Source of the DNA: an uncultured Planctomycetia bacterium
GTDB lineage: Bacteria; Planctomycetota; UBA1135; GCA-002686595
DNA length: 36,910 nt
Direction: 5' to 3'
NCBI GenBank assembly: GCA_938003765.1
Contig: CALKYE010000148.1
Coordinates: 1-36,910, forward strand
The translations under genes and the position numbers were made by a program. Under the pieces are notes generated by a model that worked only from the letters and a program-made list of their open reading frames with translations, searched no databases and was not told the DNA's origin. Position 1 is the stretch's first letter, and the number at the start of each line of letters is the position of its first letter. This document shows, piece by piece, positions 1-8,248 of this stretch.

Positions 1-1453
1 GGATCATGCCGGTCATGATGCCGGGCATCGCGCGCGGGAGCACGATGCGCCAGATCGTCTGCCACTTGGTGGCGCCGCAGGCGTAGCTGCCTTCGCGCAT
101 CGAGCGCGGGACGGCCGCGAGCGCTTCCTCGGTCGGAACGATCACGACCGGCAGCGTGAGCAGCGCCAGCGTGAGCGAGGCCCACAGCAGACCGCCCTTG
201 CCGTACGTCGGGCTGGGCAACTCCGCGGCGAAGAACAGCTCGTCGATGCTCGAGCCGATGAAGTAGCAGAAGAAGCCCACGCCGAACACGCCGAACACGA
301 TGCTCGGCACGCCCGCGAGGTTGTTGATGGCGATGCGCACGGCGCTGACCAGCGGGCCGGGCCGCGCGTACTCGCGCAGGTAGAGCGCCGCGAGAACGCC
401 GAACGGAACCACGAGGACCGACATGATCAGCGTCATCAGCACCGTGCCGAAGATCGCCGGATACACGCCGCCTTCGCTGCTGGATTCGCGTGGCTCGTCG
501 AGCAGGAACTCCGCCACGCGCGACGCGTACACGCCGAGCTTGTCCAACAGGCTGAGTCGATTCGAAGGGAACGCGCGAACGATCTGGTCCAGCGCCAGGA
601 CGCTCTGCTGGCCTTGGACGGTGACGAGCGTCAGCGTGCGCTTGGCGTTCAGCGCTCGGAGCTGCTCCACGCGCTCCGCCGCTCGCGCGTGCGCTTCGTC
701 GGCCTCCGCGATGCGCGTCTGGACCTGCTGGCGAACGCGCTCGACTTCGGGCGAGCGCGCCCCGTGCTCCAGCTCGGCCTCGCGCACCGTCAGTCGCGCC
801 TGGTCCTTGATGTGCGCCGCGGCGCCGATCTCTTCGGTCTCGATGCGGCGGCGCTCGCGCCAGGTCTCGCGCGCAGCCTCGTGAGCGGCGTCGAACGCGC
901 GCCAGACCTGCGCGGGATCACCGTCGGTGCGCACGCCGTCGAACTCGAGCGCGACAGGCGTTCCGAAGAACCGCCCCCACTCCATGCGCTCGACCGTGAG
1001 GATCCACTCGGGCGCGCGCTCGCTCGCGACCTCCGTGTCGGGAACCCAGCGGAAGTGCACGCCGGTCAGGTCGTAGTTGCCCGTGCGCAGCATGCGGCGC
1101 TGCTCGAGCTCGGGTTGCTCGACCGACGCAGGCGCGCCGTCGATCGGCGCCGGCGGCTCGGGGCGGAACGACTCGACCAGCGCCACTTCGCCGGCGATGC
1201 GCTCGCCGGAGTGCGTCGTCAGTTCGACCACGGGCACGGGCCAGAACGTGGGCAGGCCGCGCGCCAACACCAGGCCGAGGAGGCCAGTGATCATCGCGAG
1301 GCACAGGCCCAGCGCGCCGCCCGTGAGCCAGACCATCGGCTCGCCGTGCGCGAACAGAGACGTGGCTCGGCGACGGCTCCGCCGACGAGTCGCGCGCGAC
1401 GGCGCGGGCGACTGGGGCGGAGCGGGCAACGGCGGAGAGGAGAGCTCGCTCAC
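1..1453 (-). CDS. pstA: Phosphate ABC transporter permease PstA (3' end cut by window edge)
   Basis: Inner-membrane permease subunit of the high-affinity phosphate importer, pairing with PstC. The frame is open from a GTG at 1453 to the window edge, giving 484 codons with no stop, so the C-terminus is missing. The GTG overlaps the pstC stop by four bases (GTGA), which indicates translational coupling. A basic, Pro-rich N-terminus is followed by a first membrane segment at about residues 36-64. A long periplasmic section comes next, with a charged Arg/Glu/Ala-rich coiled-coil stretch at about residues 185-285. The permease domain starts near residue 334 and includes an EAA-type loop (EEALAAVPRSMREGSYACGA). 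The long periplasmic insert matches the large PstA variety, not the short E. coli form. pstB would be expected beyond the left edge. Confidence 0.9.
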   Translation of the reverse strand, partial: MSELSSPPLPAPPQSPAPSRATRRRSRRRATSLFAHGEPMVWLTGGALGLCLAMITGLLGLVLARGLPTFWPVPVVELTTHSGERIAGEVALVESFRPEPPAPIDGAPASVEQPELEQRRMLRTGNYDLTGVHFRWVPDTEVASERAPEWILTVERMEWGRFFGTPVALEFDGVRTDGDPAQVWRAFDAAHEAARETWRERRRIETEEIGAAAHIKDQARLTVREAELEHGARSPEVERVRQQVQTRIAEADEAHARAAERVEQLRALNAKRTLTLVTVQGQQSVLALDQIVRAFPSNRLSLLDKLGVYASRVAEFLLDEPRESSSEGGVYPAIFGTVLMTLIMSVLVVPFGVLAALYLREYARPGPLVSAVRIAINNLAGVPSIVFGVFGVGFFCYFIGSSIDELFFAAELPSPTYGKGGLLWASLTLALLTLPVVIVPTEEALAAVPRSMREGSYACGATKWQTIWRIVLPRAMPGIMTGMI

Positions 1454-4065
1454 AGTTGGTAAGCCCTCCGACGGAAGCGCTGGCGCACGACCTCAGCAGC
1501 GGTGTTGACGACGAACGTCATCGCGAACAGCGCCAGCGCGGCGAGGAACAGCGTGCGGTAATGCGTGTCGCCTTCCACGGCTTCGGGCAGCTCCACCGCG
1601 ATGTTGGCCGAGAGCGTGCGGAAGCCCGAGAAGATGTTCCACTGCATCACCGGCGTGTTGCCCGCGGCCATGAGCACGATCATGGTCTCGCCCACCGCGC
1701 GGCCGAGGCCGACCATCACGGCGGAGAACAGTCCGCTGGCCGCCGTGGGCACGATCACGCGCAGCGCGGTCTGCCACGGGGTCGCGCCCGCGCCGAGCGA
1801 CGCTTGCCGCAGTTGCTCGGGCACGCTGGCGAGCGCGTCCTCCGCGAGCGTGTAGATGATCGGGATGATCGCGAAGCCCATGATGAAGCCCACGACCAGC
1901 GCGTTGCGCTGCGAGTACGTGTCGACCACGGCGCCGCGCGGATCCCAACCCACGCCCTCGAGCAACGCGCCGCAGGCGTAGGCGAGCGCGCACGCGCCGA
2001 GGGCCGTTCCCGCGAAGCGCGCGAGGTCCAGTGCGGCGCAACGCGCGCGGGACCAGTCGTGCGTCAGGTCGCGGATCGCGCGCTCGAACGTGCGCGCCAT
2101 CAGCGCGGTGCTCGTGATCGCCGCGAGCGGAAGGAGCAGCAGGAACCAACCGGGGAGCGCGTCGCCGTGCCGCCGGTCGAGCCAGCCCTCGAAATCTCCG
2201 CCGAACCACGCGTTCTCGACCGCAGGGCCCAAGAGCGAACCGACGGCCAATCCGAGCGGGATCGACAGCGCGATCAGGAGGAAGCGCTGCAGCGCGGACA
2301 CTCGCAGCGCCCAGGACTGCGGCACGAGTTGCCACAGCCGCGCGCCGAGCAACAGCACCGTCGGGACGACGTAGAAGCTCGCCAGCACCGCCGTGAGTCG
2401 GCCTTGGACCAGCGGCGCGATCACGTTGCCCGCGAGGAATCCCAGCACGACGCTGGGCAGGCTGGCCATGATCTCGATCGTCGACTTCACGCCGACGCGC
2501 GCGCGCGGCGCGAGGAACTCGCTCGAGTAGATCGCGGCGAGCAGCGCCAGGGGCACGCCGAAGAGCAGCGAGTAGAACGTGGCCTTGAGCGTGCCGAAAA
2601 TCAGCGGCATCAGGCCGAACTTGGCTTCGAAGTCGTCCGCGCCGCTCGACGACTGCCAGACGTGCGCTGGCGCGTTGTCGTTCTCGTACCAGATGGGACT
2701 CAGCAGCGACGCCACGCTCGATTCGGGGTGCGGAGAGACCAGCTCGAACGATTGCGTCGCGCTCGCCGATTCGGCCAGGACGAGGTCTTCGCGCGGCGCG
2801 ATGGCTAGCGCCGTGAGCGGGCCATCGCCTTCGAGACGCGCGCTCGCGAGGAGTTTCTCGCTGGTGAGGAAGTACAGCTCGAAGCTGCCGTCGGCTCGAC
2901 CGACTCCGAAGGTGCGCGACGCCGGCGACGGCGCGATGCACGTCACGGCCGAGTTGATCTCGGTGAACTCGTGCGCCTTGACCATGCGGGCGCCGTCGAC
3001 CGTCCCCGCGTCGGGCGGGCGCGCGCGGAACCACGCGCTCACGTTGCCGAGCGAGTCGCCGACGAGCAGCGTGCGTTCGCCGAGGATGGCGTCCAGCGCA
3101 GTGATCTGCGCGCGCGGATCGGGAGTGAAGTCGAGGACCTCGGCCTCCACGGACTGCGCCAGTTCGCGCGCATCGAAGCGGACCGCACGCCCGTCGCGCC
3201 ACACCACCAGCACGTTGTCGCCGTTGCCGAGCAGGCGCAGCGCCATTGGCTCGGCGCCGCCCGGATCGGGGCGGTACGGGAGCTCGCCGCCGCGGAAGCG
3301 CAGCGTCTCCTCGCCCGTCATCATGTTCTCGATGCGCTTGACCGCGCCGAGGCACAGCTTCCCGTCTTCGAACAGCGCCGCGACCAGCGCTCCGGTCTCC
3401 GTGACGTTGAGGTCCAGGAGCCGCGGCGCGCTCGCGGACTCGTCGCTGCGCAGGGCGAACGGTTCGGAGAGCGCGAAGCTCAGCTGAACGCGGCGCAGTT
3501 GCCCCTCGGAGATGCGCTCGAGCACGCCGCGCTCGGAGCGCAGCCGCTGCCCCTGCGCCAGCGCTCGCGCCTGATCACTGACCTCCTCGTCGTCGAGGTA
3601 GTCGACTTCGAAGCGCAGCGTGGCGAGGCGCACCGTCCCGTCGGTTCCGCCGCACGCGACGGTCGAGCTGCGCGCGTCGATGGCCAGCGCTGCGGGCTTG
3701 GTCCCGGGGAGCAACTCGAACGCGTCGAGCAACGCTCCGTCCGAGGTCTGCTGCACGCGCACGCGACCGTCGGCGCTCAGTTGCCAGACCATGCTGGCGT
3801 ACTCGTCCACGCGGCTGTAGAGCACCGCGGACGCGCCCGGCGGCGCGCCGAGCGTCCCTGCGGCGCGCAGGTCCGCGGGCGCGAACAGCGGAATCACCAC
3901 CCACACCAGGAACACGCAGATCAGCGACACCGCGCCGATCGTCAGCCCGCCGCCGAGCGAGATGGCCAAGCGCGCGACGCGCTCCGCCAGAATCACCGAG
4001 CGCCGCGTCTTGCGCTCGCGGCGCGCGCGCTTGCGGGGCGCAAGGGGCTCAGCAGCGTCGACCAC
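1450..4065 (-). CDS. pstC: Phosphate ABC transporter permease PstC, long form with periplasmic propeller-like domain
   Basis: Membrane permease of the Pst phosphate importer, 871 residues, about twice the size of the E. coli protein. After a basic N-terminus there is one membrane segment at about residues 37-60. A large extracytoplasmic region (about 70-470) with WD/PQQ-like repeated strands follows. The permease domain covers about 475-871, with a first helix around KFGLMPLIFGTLKATF and an EAA loop around residues 743-776 (EDALASVPEQLRQASLGAG). A second insert between permease helices (about 590-660) also carries hydrophobic segments. The start is a GTG at 4065, 39 bases after the pstS stop, with no clear Shine-Dalgarno. 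The stop overlaps the pstA start. Long PstC proteins with such an N-terminal domain are known in Pseudomonas and Vibrio; its role here is not evident from sequence. Confidence 0.92.
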   Translation of the reverse strand: MVDAAEPLAPRKRARRERKTRRSVILAERVARLAISLGGGLTIGAVSLICVFLVWVVIPLFAPADLRAAGTLGAPPGASAVLYSRVDEYASMVWQLSADGRVRVQQTSDGALLDAFELLPGTKPAALAIDARSSTVACGGTDGTVRLATLRFEVDYLDDEEVSDQARALAQGQRLRSERGVLERISEGQLRRVQLSFALSEPFALRSDESASAPRLLDLNVTETGALVAALFEDGKLCLGAVKRIENMMTGEETLRFRGGELPYRPDPGGAEPMALRLLGNGDNVLVVWRDGRAVRFDARELAQSVEAEVLDFTPDPRAQITALDAILGERTLLVGDSLGNVSAWFRARPPDAGTVDGARMVKAHEFTEINSAVTCIAPSPASRTFGVGRADGSFELYFLTSEKLLASARLEGDGPLTALAIAPREDLVLAESASATQSFELVSPHPESSVASLLSPIWYENDNAPAHVWQSSSGADDFEAKFGLMPLIFGTLKATFYSLLFGVPLALLAAIYSSEFLAPRARVGVKSTIEIMASLPSVVLGFLAGNVIAPLVQGRLTAVLASFYVVPTVLLLGARLWQLVPQSWALRVSALQRFLLIALSIPLGLAVGSLLGPAVENAWFGGDFEGWLDRRHGDALPGWFLLLLPLAAITSTALMARTFERAIRDLTHDWSRARCAALDLARFAGTALGACALAYACGALLEGVGWDPRGAVVDTYSQRNALVVGFIMGFAIIPIIYTLAEDALASVPEQLRQASLGAGATPWQTALRVIVPTAASGLFSAVMVGLGRAVGETMIVLMAAGNTPVMQWNIFSGFRTLSANIAVELPEAVEGDTHYRTLFLAALALFAMTFVVNTAAEVVRQRFRRRAYQL

Positions 4066-4104
4066 GGGGCGCTCGCGAGTCAGGTGCGCGCGGAAGGGCG
4101 AAGG

Positions 4105-5109
4105 TCAGAGGGGTTGCTTGGGCGACTCGAGGCCCACGGACTTCAGCGCCTGCGCTGCGACGCGCGCCGGCACGGGATAATAGCCATCCTTGACCACCAC
4201 GAGTTGCCCGTCGCGGCTGAACATGTAGCGCAAGAACTCGCGCCGCAGCGGGTCGAGTTGGCCGCCCGGCTTGTGGTTGACGTACACGAGCAGGAAGCGC
4301 GCCAGCGGGTACTCGTTGGTGTAGGCGTTCTCGGGCGTCGCCGCGATCGGCTCGGCGCCGGCCTTGTCCGCGAGCGGCACGGCGCGCACGTCGGCGGTGA
4401 TGTAGCCGATGCCGCTGTAGCCCATCGCGAACTTGTCGGTCGCGACCGACTGCACCACCGACGAGGAACCGGCTTGCTCGCTGACCGAGTCCTTGAAGTC
4501 CCCGCCGAACAGCGCGTACTCCTTGAAGTAGCCGTAGGTCCCCGAGGCGCTGTTGCGCCCGTAGAGGGCGATCGGCTTCGAAGCCCACTCCCCCGTCAGG
4601 CCCAGATCGCCCCAGGTGACGATGTCCTTGTCGAGCCCGCCGTTGCGCGACTTGGAGAAGATCGCGTCGACCTGCTGCAGGGTGAGCGAGCGGATCGGGT
4701 TGTCCTTGTGCACGTACACCGCGAGCATGTCGATCGCGGCGGGCAGGCCGACCGGCTTGTAGCCGTGGACCTTCTCGAACTCGGCCAGTTCCTTGTCCTT
4801 CATCGGCCGCGACATGGGGCCGAAGCTGGCGGTGCCGGCGACCAGCGCGGGCGGCGCGGTGGACGAGCCCTTGCCCTCCACCTCGAGGACGACGTTCGGG
4901 TAGTGCTCCTTGAAGCCCTGCTGCCACAGGGTCATCAGGTTGTTCATCGTGTCCGAGCCGATGCTCTTGACGTTGCCCGAGATCCCGTCGCTCGACTTGA
5001 CGTAGACGGGAAGCTTCTCGTCGACGTTCACCTTGGTCTGCGCCAGCAGCGGAGACGCGGTGACGAGGAGGGCTGCCAGGGTGCGCAGGACGGGGGATGC
5101 TCGGAGCAT
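4105..5109 (-). CDS. pstS: Phosphate ABC transporter substrate-binding protein PstS
   Basis: Periplasmic phosphate-binding protein that delivers phosphate to PstC/PstA, 334 residues. The start is the ATG at 5109, chosen because it begins a clear Sec signal peptide (MLRASPVLRTLAALLVTASP, then LLAQ) right before the mature domain. The frame stays open far upstream, but that part only mirrors the kinase gene on the other strand. Binding-loop motifs are SIGSDTMNNLMTLW near the mature N-terminus, GKGSSTAPPALVAGTASFGP (about residues 78-97), and YGRNSASGTYGYFKE in the C-terminal lobe. It is first in the leftward pst operon and divergent from the PhoR-like kinase, so phosphate control is likely. The signal cleavage site (LLA-QT) is inferred. 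Confidence 0.95.
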   Translation of the reverse strand: MLRASPVLRTLAALLVTASPLLAQTKVNVDEKLPVYVKSSDGISGNVKSIGSDTMNNLMTLWQQGFKEHYPNVVLEVEGKGSSTAPPALVAGTASFGPMSRPMKDKELAEFEKVHGYKPVGLPAAIDMLAVYVHKDNPIRSLTLQQVDAIFSKSRNGGLDKDIVTWGDLGLTGEWASKPIALYGRNSASGTYGYFKEYALFGGDFKDSVSEQAGSSSVVQSVATDKFAMGYSGIGYITADVRAVPLADKAGAEPIAATPENAYTNEYPLARFLLVYVNHKPGGQLDPLRREFLRYMFSRDGQLVVVKDGYYPVPARVAAQALKSVGLESPKQPL

Positions 5110-5271
5110 GGGCGGGGCCTGAAGTGGCGTGGGGTTCGAGGCGAACAGGACGCGTCGGAATGTGACGCCGCCTCGATCAAGAGACGGTAAAGAACTCGGG
5201 GGCGCGAACTCCAGCGCCGGATGCGCGATCGGTGAACCTCGCCCGCGCGCGGGTACAGTCCGGAGCTCACC
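5110..5271. promoter_or_regulatory. Divergent control region between pstS and the PhoR-like kinase
   Basis: This 162-base gap must hold promoters for both the leftward pst operon and the rightward kinase/phoU genes. I looked for tandem 11-base-spaced Pho-box repeats and found no convincing consensus match. The most AT-rich spot is around 5175-5195, where the minus strand reads TTCTTTACCGTCTCTTGATC; it holds two weakly similar half-sites (TTTAC and CTTGA). A PhoB-type site is inferred only from the gene content, so treat the exact position as unproven. Confidence 0.3.
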
Positions 5272-7065
5272 ATGCGTTGGACCGGCTTCTGGACCCTCTA
5301 CCTCGCCTGCCTCGCCGCCGTGCTGGCGGCCGCGGGCGCTGCCGCGCTCTGGGGCGCCTCGGCGCAGCAGGACGCACGCGAGGAGCTGGCCTGGAGCGAA
5401 CTCGAGCGGCGCACGGAGGCCATGGCGCCGGCGGTGGAACGGGCGCTCGAGACCGGCGCGGGCGAGTTCCAGGCCGAACTCGCGCCGCTCGCGGCGGCCG
5501 CGGGCGCCCGGGTGACGGTCGTCTCCGCGACGGGCGTGGTCCTGTTCGACTCCGAGCACGACGCGCGCTCGCTCGAGAACCACGCTTCGCGCCCCGAGGT
5601 GCAGGAGGCGTTTCGGCGCGGCGCGGCGCGAGTTCGCCGCCAGAGCGCCACCAGCGGAGGCGAACGCCTGTACGTGGCCCGGTCGTTCGACGACGGCCAG
5701 GGACAGAAGGTCGTGCTGCGAGTGTCGTCCCCCACCACGCCGTCTTCCGCGGGCGCCGACCGGACCGGCGCCGCGATCCTCGCGGTGGTCCTGGTCAGCG
5801 CCGGGAGCCTGCTCGCGTTCGGCGCTGTGCTCGTGCGTCGACTGCGCGCGCCGCTGGCGGCGACGGCGGACATGGCCGAGGCGATCGCGCGCGGCGACTA
5901 TCGACGCGCGAGCGCGCCCCGCGGCGCCACCGAGATCCAGCGCCTGTCCGAGGCCATCGGCACGATGACGGCGCAGCTCGAGCACCGGCTCGAGATGATG
6001 ACCGTCGACCGCAACAAGGTCCTCGCGATCCTCTCGAGCATGGTCGAAGGCGTGGTCGCGGTCGATCAGAACGAACGCGTCGTCCACATCAACACCGTCG
6101 CTTCGACTCTGTTGGACGTGGACCCGGCCACGTCGGTCGGTCGGCGCGTGTGGGAGGTGATCCGCGTGAGCGCGGTGCAGGAGCTCCTCGATCGCACGCG
6201 CGCGAGCGGCGCGCCCGTCTCCGCGGAGTGCGTGCTGTCGGCTGACGAACACAACCCGAGCGGCGCGGTGCTCGAGCTGCGCGCCGCGCCGTTGCGCGAC
6301 GGCTCCGGGGCGGTGCTGGTGCTCCACGACGTCACCGCGTTGCGCAAGCTCGAGAACATCCGGCGCGACTTCGTGGCCAACGTCAGTCACGAGCTGAAGA
6401 CGCCGCTCACCGCGATCCGCGGGCTGGTCGAGACGATGCTGGACGACCCGCAGATGCCCGAGGAAACCGCGCGGCGCTTCCTCGAGAAGATCCGCGATCA
6501 GTCGGGGCGCCTGTCGACGCTCGTGACCGACCTGCTGACCCTGGCTCGCATCGAATCGGGCGCGGTCGCCCCTGAACGTCGCACGCTGGACGCGCGAGCC
6601 GTCGTGCGCGAGTGCGCCGCGCGCGCCGCGCTCAACTGCGAGCACAAGCGCCTCGAGTTCGCCGCCGAGATCCCGGCTGAACCGGTCTGGGCCTTGGCGG
6701 ACGACGAGAGCCTGCGCCAGATCGTCGACAACCTGCTCGACAACGCCTGCAAGTACACGCCCAGCGGCGGCTCGGTGCGGCTGACCCTGCGCAGCGCGGG
6801 CGGGCAGCTCGAGATCGGCGTGCGCGACAGCGGCATCGGGATCGATCCGCGCGACCGCGAGCGCATCTTCGAGCGCTTCTACCGGGTCGACAAGGCGCGC
6901 TCGCGGGAGCTGGGCGGCACGGGTCTGGGGCTGTCGATCGTCAAACACCTGGTGCAATCGCTGGGCGGCGCCGTCGCGGTCCAGAGCGAGTTGGGGCGCG
7001 GCAGCCACTTCAGGGTGAACCTGCCGAGCGCGGCCACGCCCGACTCCGTGGACGAGAACGACTGA
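5272..7065 (+). CDS. phoR: PhoR-like membrane sensor histidine kinase
   Basis: Two-component sensor kinase, 597 residues, presumably the phosphate-starvation sensor given its neighbours. Membrane segments lie at about 8-29 and 165-187 and flank a periplasmic region. A HAMP-like linker (about 188-240) and a PAS domain (about 247-355) follow. The dimerisation/phosphoacceptor helix has His373 in VSHELKTPLTAIRG. The ATPase domain has its N-box around residues 484-495 (IVDNLLDNACKY), DSGIG at 519-523 and GGTGLGLS at 548-555. All catalytic motifs are intact. The ATG at 5272 precedes a short N-terminus leading directly into the first membrane helix. Oddly, no response regulator gene (phoB) is next to it; phoU follows after about 90 bases. 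Assignment as PhoR rests on domain order plus location. Confidence 0.88.
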   Translation: MRWTGFWTLYLACLAAVLAAAGAAALWGASAQQDAREELAWSELERRTEAMAPAVERALETGAGEFQAELAPLAAAAGARVTVVSATGVVLFDSEHDARSLENHASRPEVQEAFRRGAARVRRQSATSGGERLYVARSFDDGQGQKVVLRVSSPTTPSSAGADRTGAAILAVVLVSAGSLLAFGAVLVRRLRAPLAATADMAEAIARGDYRRASAPRGATEIQRLSEAIGTMTAQLEHRLEMMTVDRNKVLAILSSMVEGVVAVDQNERVVHINTVASTLLDVDPATSVGRRVWEVIRVSAVQELLDRTRASGAPVSAECVLSADEHNPSGAVLELRAAPLRDGSGAVLVLHDVTALRKLENIRRDFVANVSHELKTPLTAIRGLVETMLDDPQMPEETARRFLEKIRDQSGRLSTLVTDLLTLARIESGAVAPERRTLDARAVVRECAARAALNCEHKRLEFAAEIPAEPVWALADDESLRQIVDNLLDNACKYTPSGGSVRLTLRSAGGQLEIGVRDSGIGIDPRDRERIFERFYRVDKARSRELGGTGLGLSIVKHLVQSLGGAVAVQSELGRGSHFRVNLPSAATPDSVDEND

Positions 7066-7156
7066 CGCGACCCCGCGTCGGCGGCCGTGCGTGCAAGCGC
7101 GGGTTTTCGTAGGCTCACCCGTGTCGATGCGAGCCGTGCTCGCCGTCGACGCCTCG

Positions 7157-7843
7157 ATGAGCAAGCACCTCCAGCACGACCTCGACCGGCTCAAGAAAGA
7201 AATCCTCGCCATGGGCGCGCTGGTCGAAGAGGCCATCAATCGCGCCATCGCGTCGCTCGCCAACCGCGACGCGGCCCTGGCGCGACAGGTGCTCGAGGGC
7301 GACGACGCCATCGACCGCAAGGAGGTCGAGGTCGAGGACATGTGCCTCAAGATGCTCGCGCTGCACCAGCCGGTGGCGGGTGACCTGCGCTACATCATCG
7401 CGGTGCTCAAGGTGAACAACGACCTCGAGCGCATGGGCGACCTCGCGCAGAACATCGCGGAGCGCGCGCTGTACCTCGCCACTCACGAGCCCATCGAAGT
7501 CGACCTCGACTTCTCACGCATGGTCGAACTCGTGCGGCGCATGGTCGGCCAGAGCCTCGACGCGCTGGTGAACCAGGACCCCGTGCTCGCGCGCCGCGTG
7601 TGCATGCAGGACGACGAGGTCGACCGCCTGCAGCGCAACATGTTCGAGGTGTTGCAGGCGTTGATGACCAAGGACCCGCGCACCGTCGAGCGCGCCGTGC
7701 AGATGCTCTCGGTGTCGCGTCACCTCGAGCGCATCGCGGACTCGACCACCAACGTGGCCGAGGACATCGTCTTCATGGTCGAAGGCGACATCATCCGCCA
7801 CCGCGCCGATCCGGCGCGCAATCCGCCGCGCGTGCGGCGCTGA
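7157..7843 (+). CDS. phoU: Phosphate transport system accessory protein PhoU
   Basis: Cytoplasmic regulator that links Pst transporter activity to PhoR signalling, 228 residues from the ATG at 7157. Two PhoU-type three-helix repeats are visible. The first has EVEVEDMCLKMLALHQPVAG followed by DLRYIIAVLKVNNDLERMGD. The second has DDEVDRLQRNMFEVLQALM and SVSRHLERIADSTTNVAEDI. These contain the acidic E/DxxxD metal-cluster motifs of the family. The start was chosen because the protein then begins MSKHLQHDLDRLKKEIL like other PhoU proteins; in-frame ATGs at 7127 and 7091 are alternatives. No strong ribosome binding site distinguishes them. It lies about 90 bases downstream of the kinase and is probably co-transcribed. 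Confidence 0.93.
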   Translation: MSKHLQHDLDRLKKEILAMGALVEEAINRAIASLANRDAALARQVLEGDDAIDRKEVEVEDMCLKMLALHQPVAGDLRYIIAVLKVNNDLERMGDLAQNIAERALYLATHEPIEVDLDFSRMVELVRRMVGQSLDALVNQDPVLARRVCMQDDEVDRLQRNMFEVLQALMTKDPRTVERAVQMLSVSRHLERIADSTTNVAEDIVFMVEGDIIRHRADPARNPPRVRR

Positions 7844-7849
7844 GTTCGT

Positions 7850-8218
7850 TCAGGCGCGCGCGCCCCAGCGCCAGCCGAGCGCGGCGGCGCCCAGGCCCAC
7901 GATCAACTGCAGCGCGACGTTGGCGAGCGCCAGGCCCGGTTTCCCCGCGCGTTGCAGCGCGATGGTCTCGACGCCGAAGGCCGAGAAGGTCGTGAAGCCG
8001 CCGAGCGCGCCCGTGAGCAGGAACACCCGCAGCGAAGGCGCGAGCTGGTGGCGCTCGCTCCAGGACATGCAGGCGCCGGCGAGCAAACACCCCAGCGCGT
8101 TGACGGCCAGCGTCGCGAGCGGCACGGACAGACTCGGGCGCTGCAACAGGAGCCCGACGCCGTAGCGAGCGGAAGCGCCGAGCGCGCCGCCCAGCGCGAC
8201 CCACAGGAGGTTGTTCAT
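7850..8218 (-). CDS. crcB: CrcB/FluC-type fluoride channel
   Basis: Small inner-membrane fluoride exporter, 122 residues with four hydrophobic segments. Family signatures are intact: GGALGASARYGVG near the N-terminus, NALGCLLAG in the second helix, and GALGGFTTFSAFGVE in the third, the last being the most diagnostic element of the dual-topology Fluc channels. Only one crcB copy is seen here, consistent with a homodimer. It is the last gene of a leftward run, 30 bases after the HupE-like gene, and ends seven bases from the convergent phoU stop. There is no room for its own fluoride riboswitch in the 30-base gap, so it is probably expressed from an upstream promoter. Confidence 0.93.
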   Translation of the reverse strand: MNNLLWVALGGALGASARYGVGLLLQRPSLSVPLATLAVNALGCLLAGACMSWSERHQLAPSLRVFLLTGALGGFTTFSAFGVETIALQRAGKPGLALANVALQLIVGLGAAALGWRWGARA

Positions 8219-8248
8219 GGCGCGCGCGAGTGTGGGGCGCCGCTCGAC

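Noticed and set aside
5110..5271. A clear Pho box upstream of pstS
   Set aside because: Only weak half-site resemblance is visible. I keep it as a low-confidence control region, not a defined operator.
4105..7350. A 1081-codon leftward open frame covering pstS and the kinase region
   Set aside because: Only the first 1005 bases from the stop encode PstS. The upstream part is the mirror of the kinase and phoU genes in GC-rich DNA and has Arg/Ala/His-rich composition with no domain.
8219..8248. Fluoride riboswitch ahead of crcB
   Set aside because: Only 30 bases separate crcB from the preceding gene, too short for the riboswitch.
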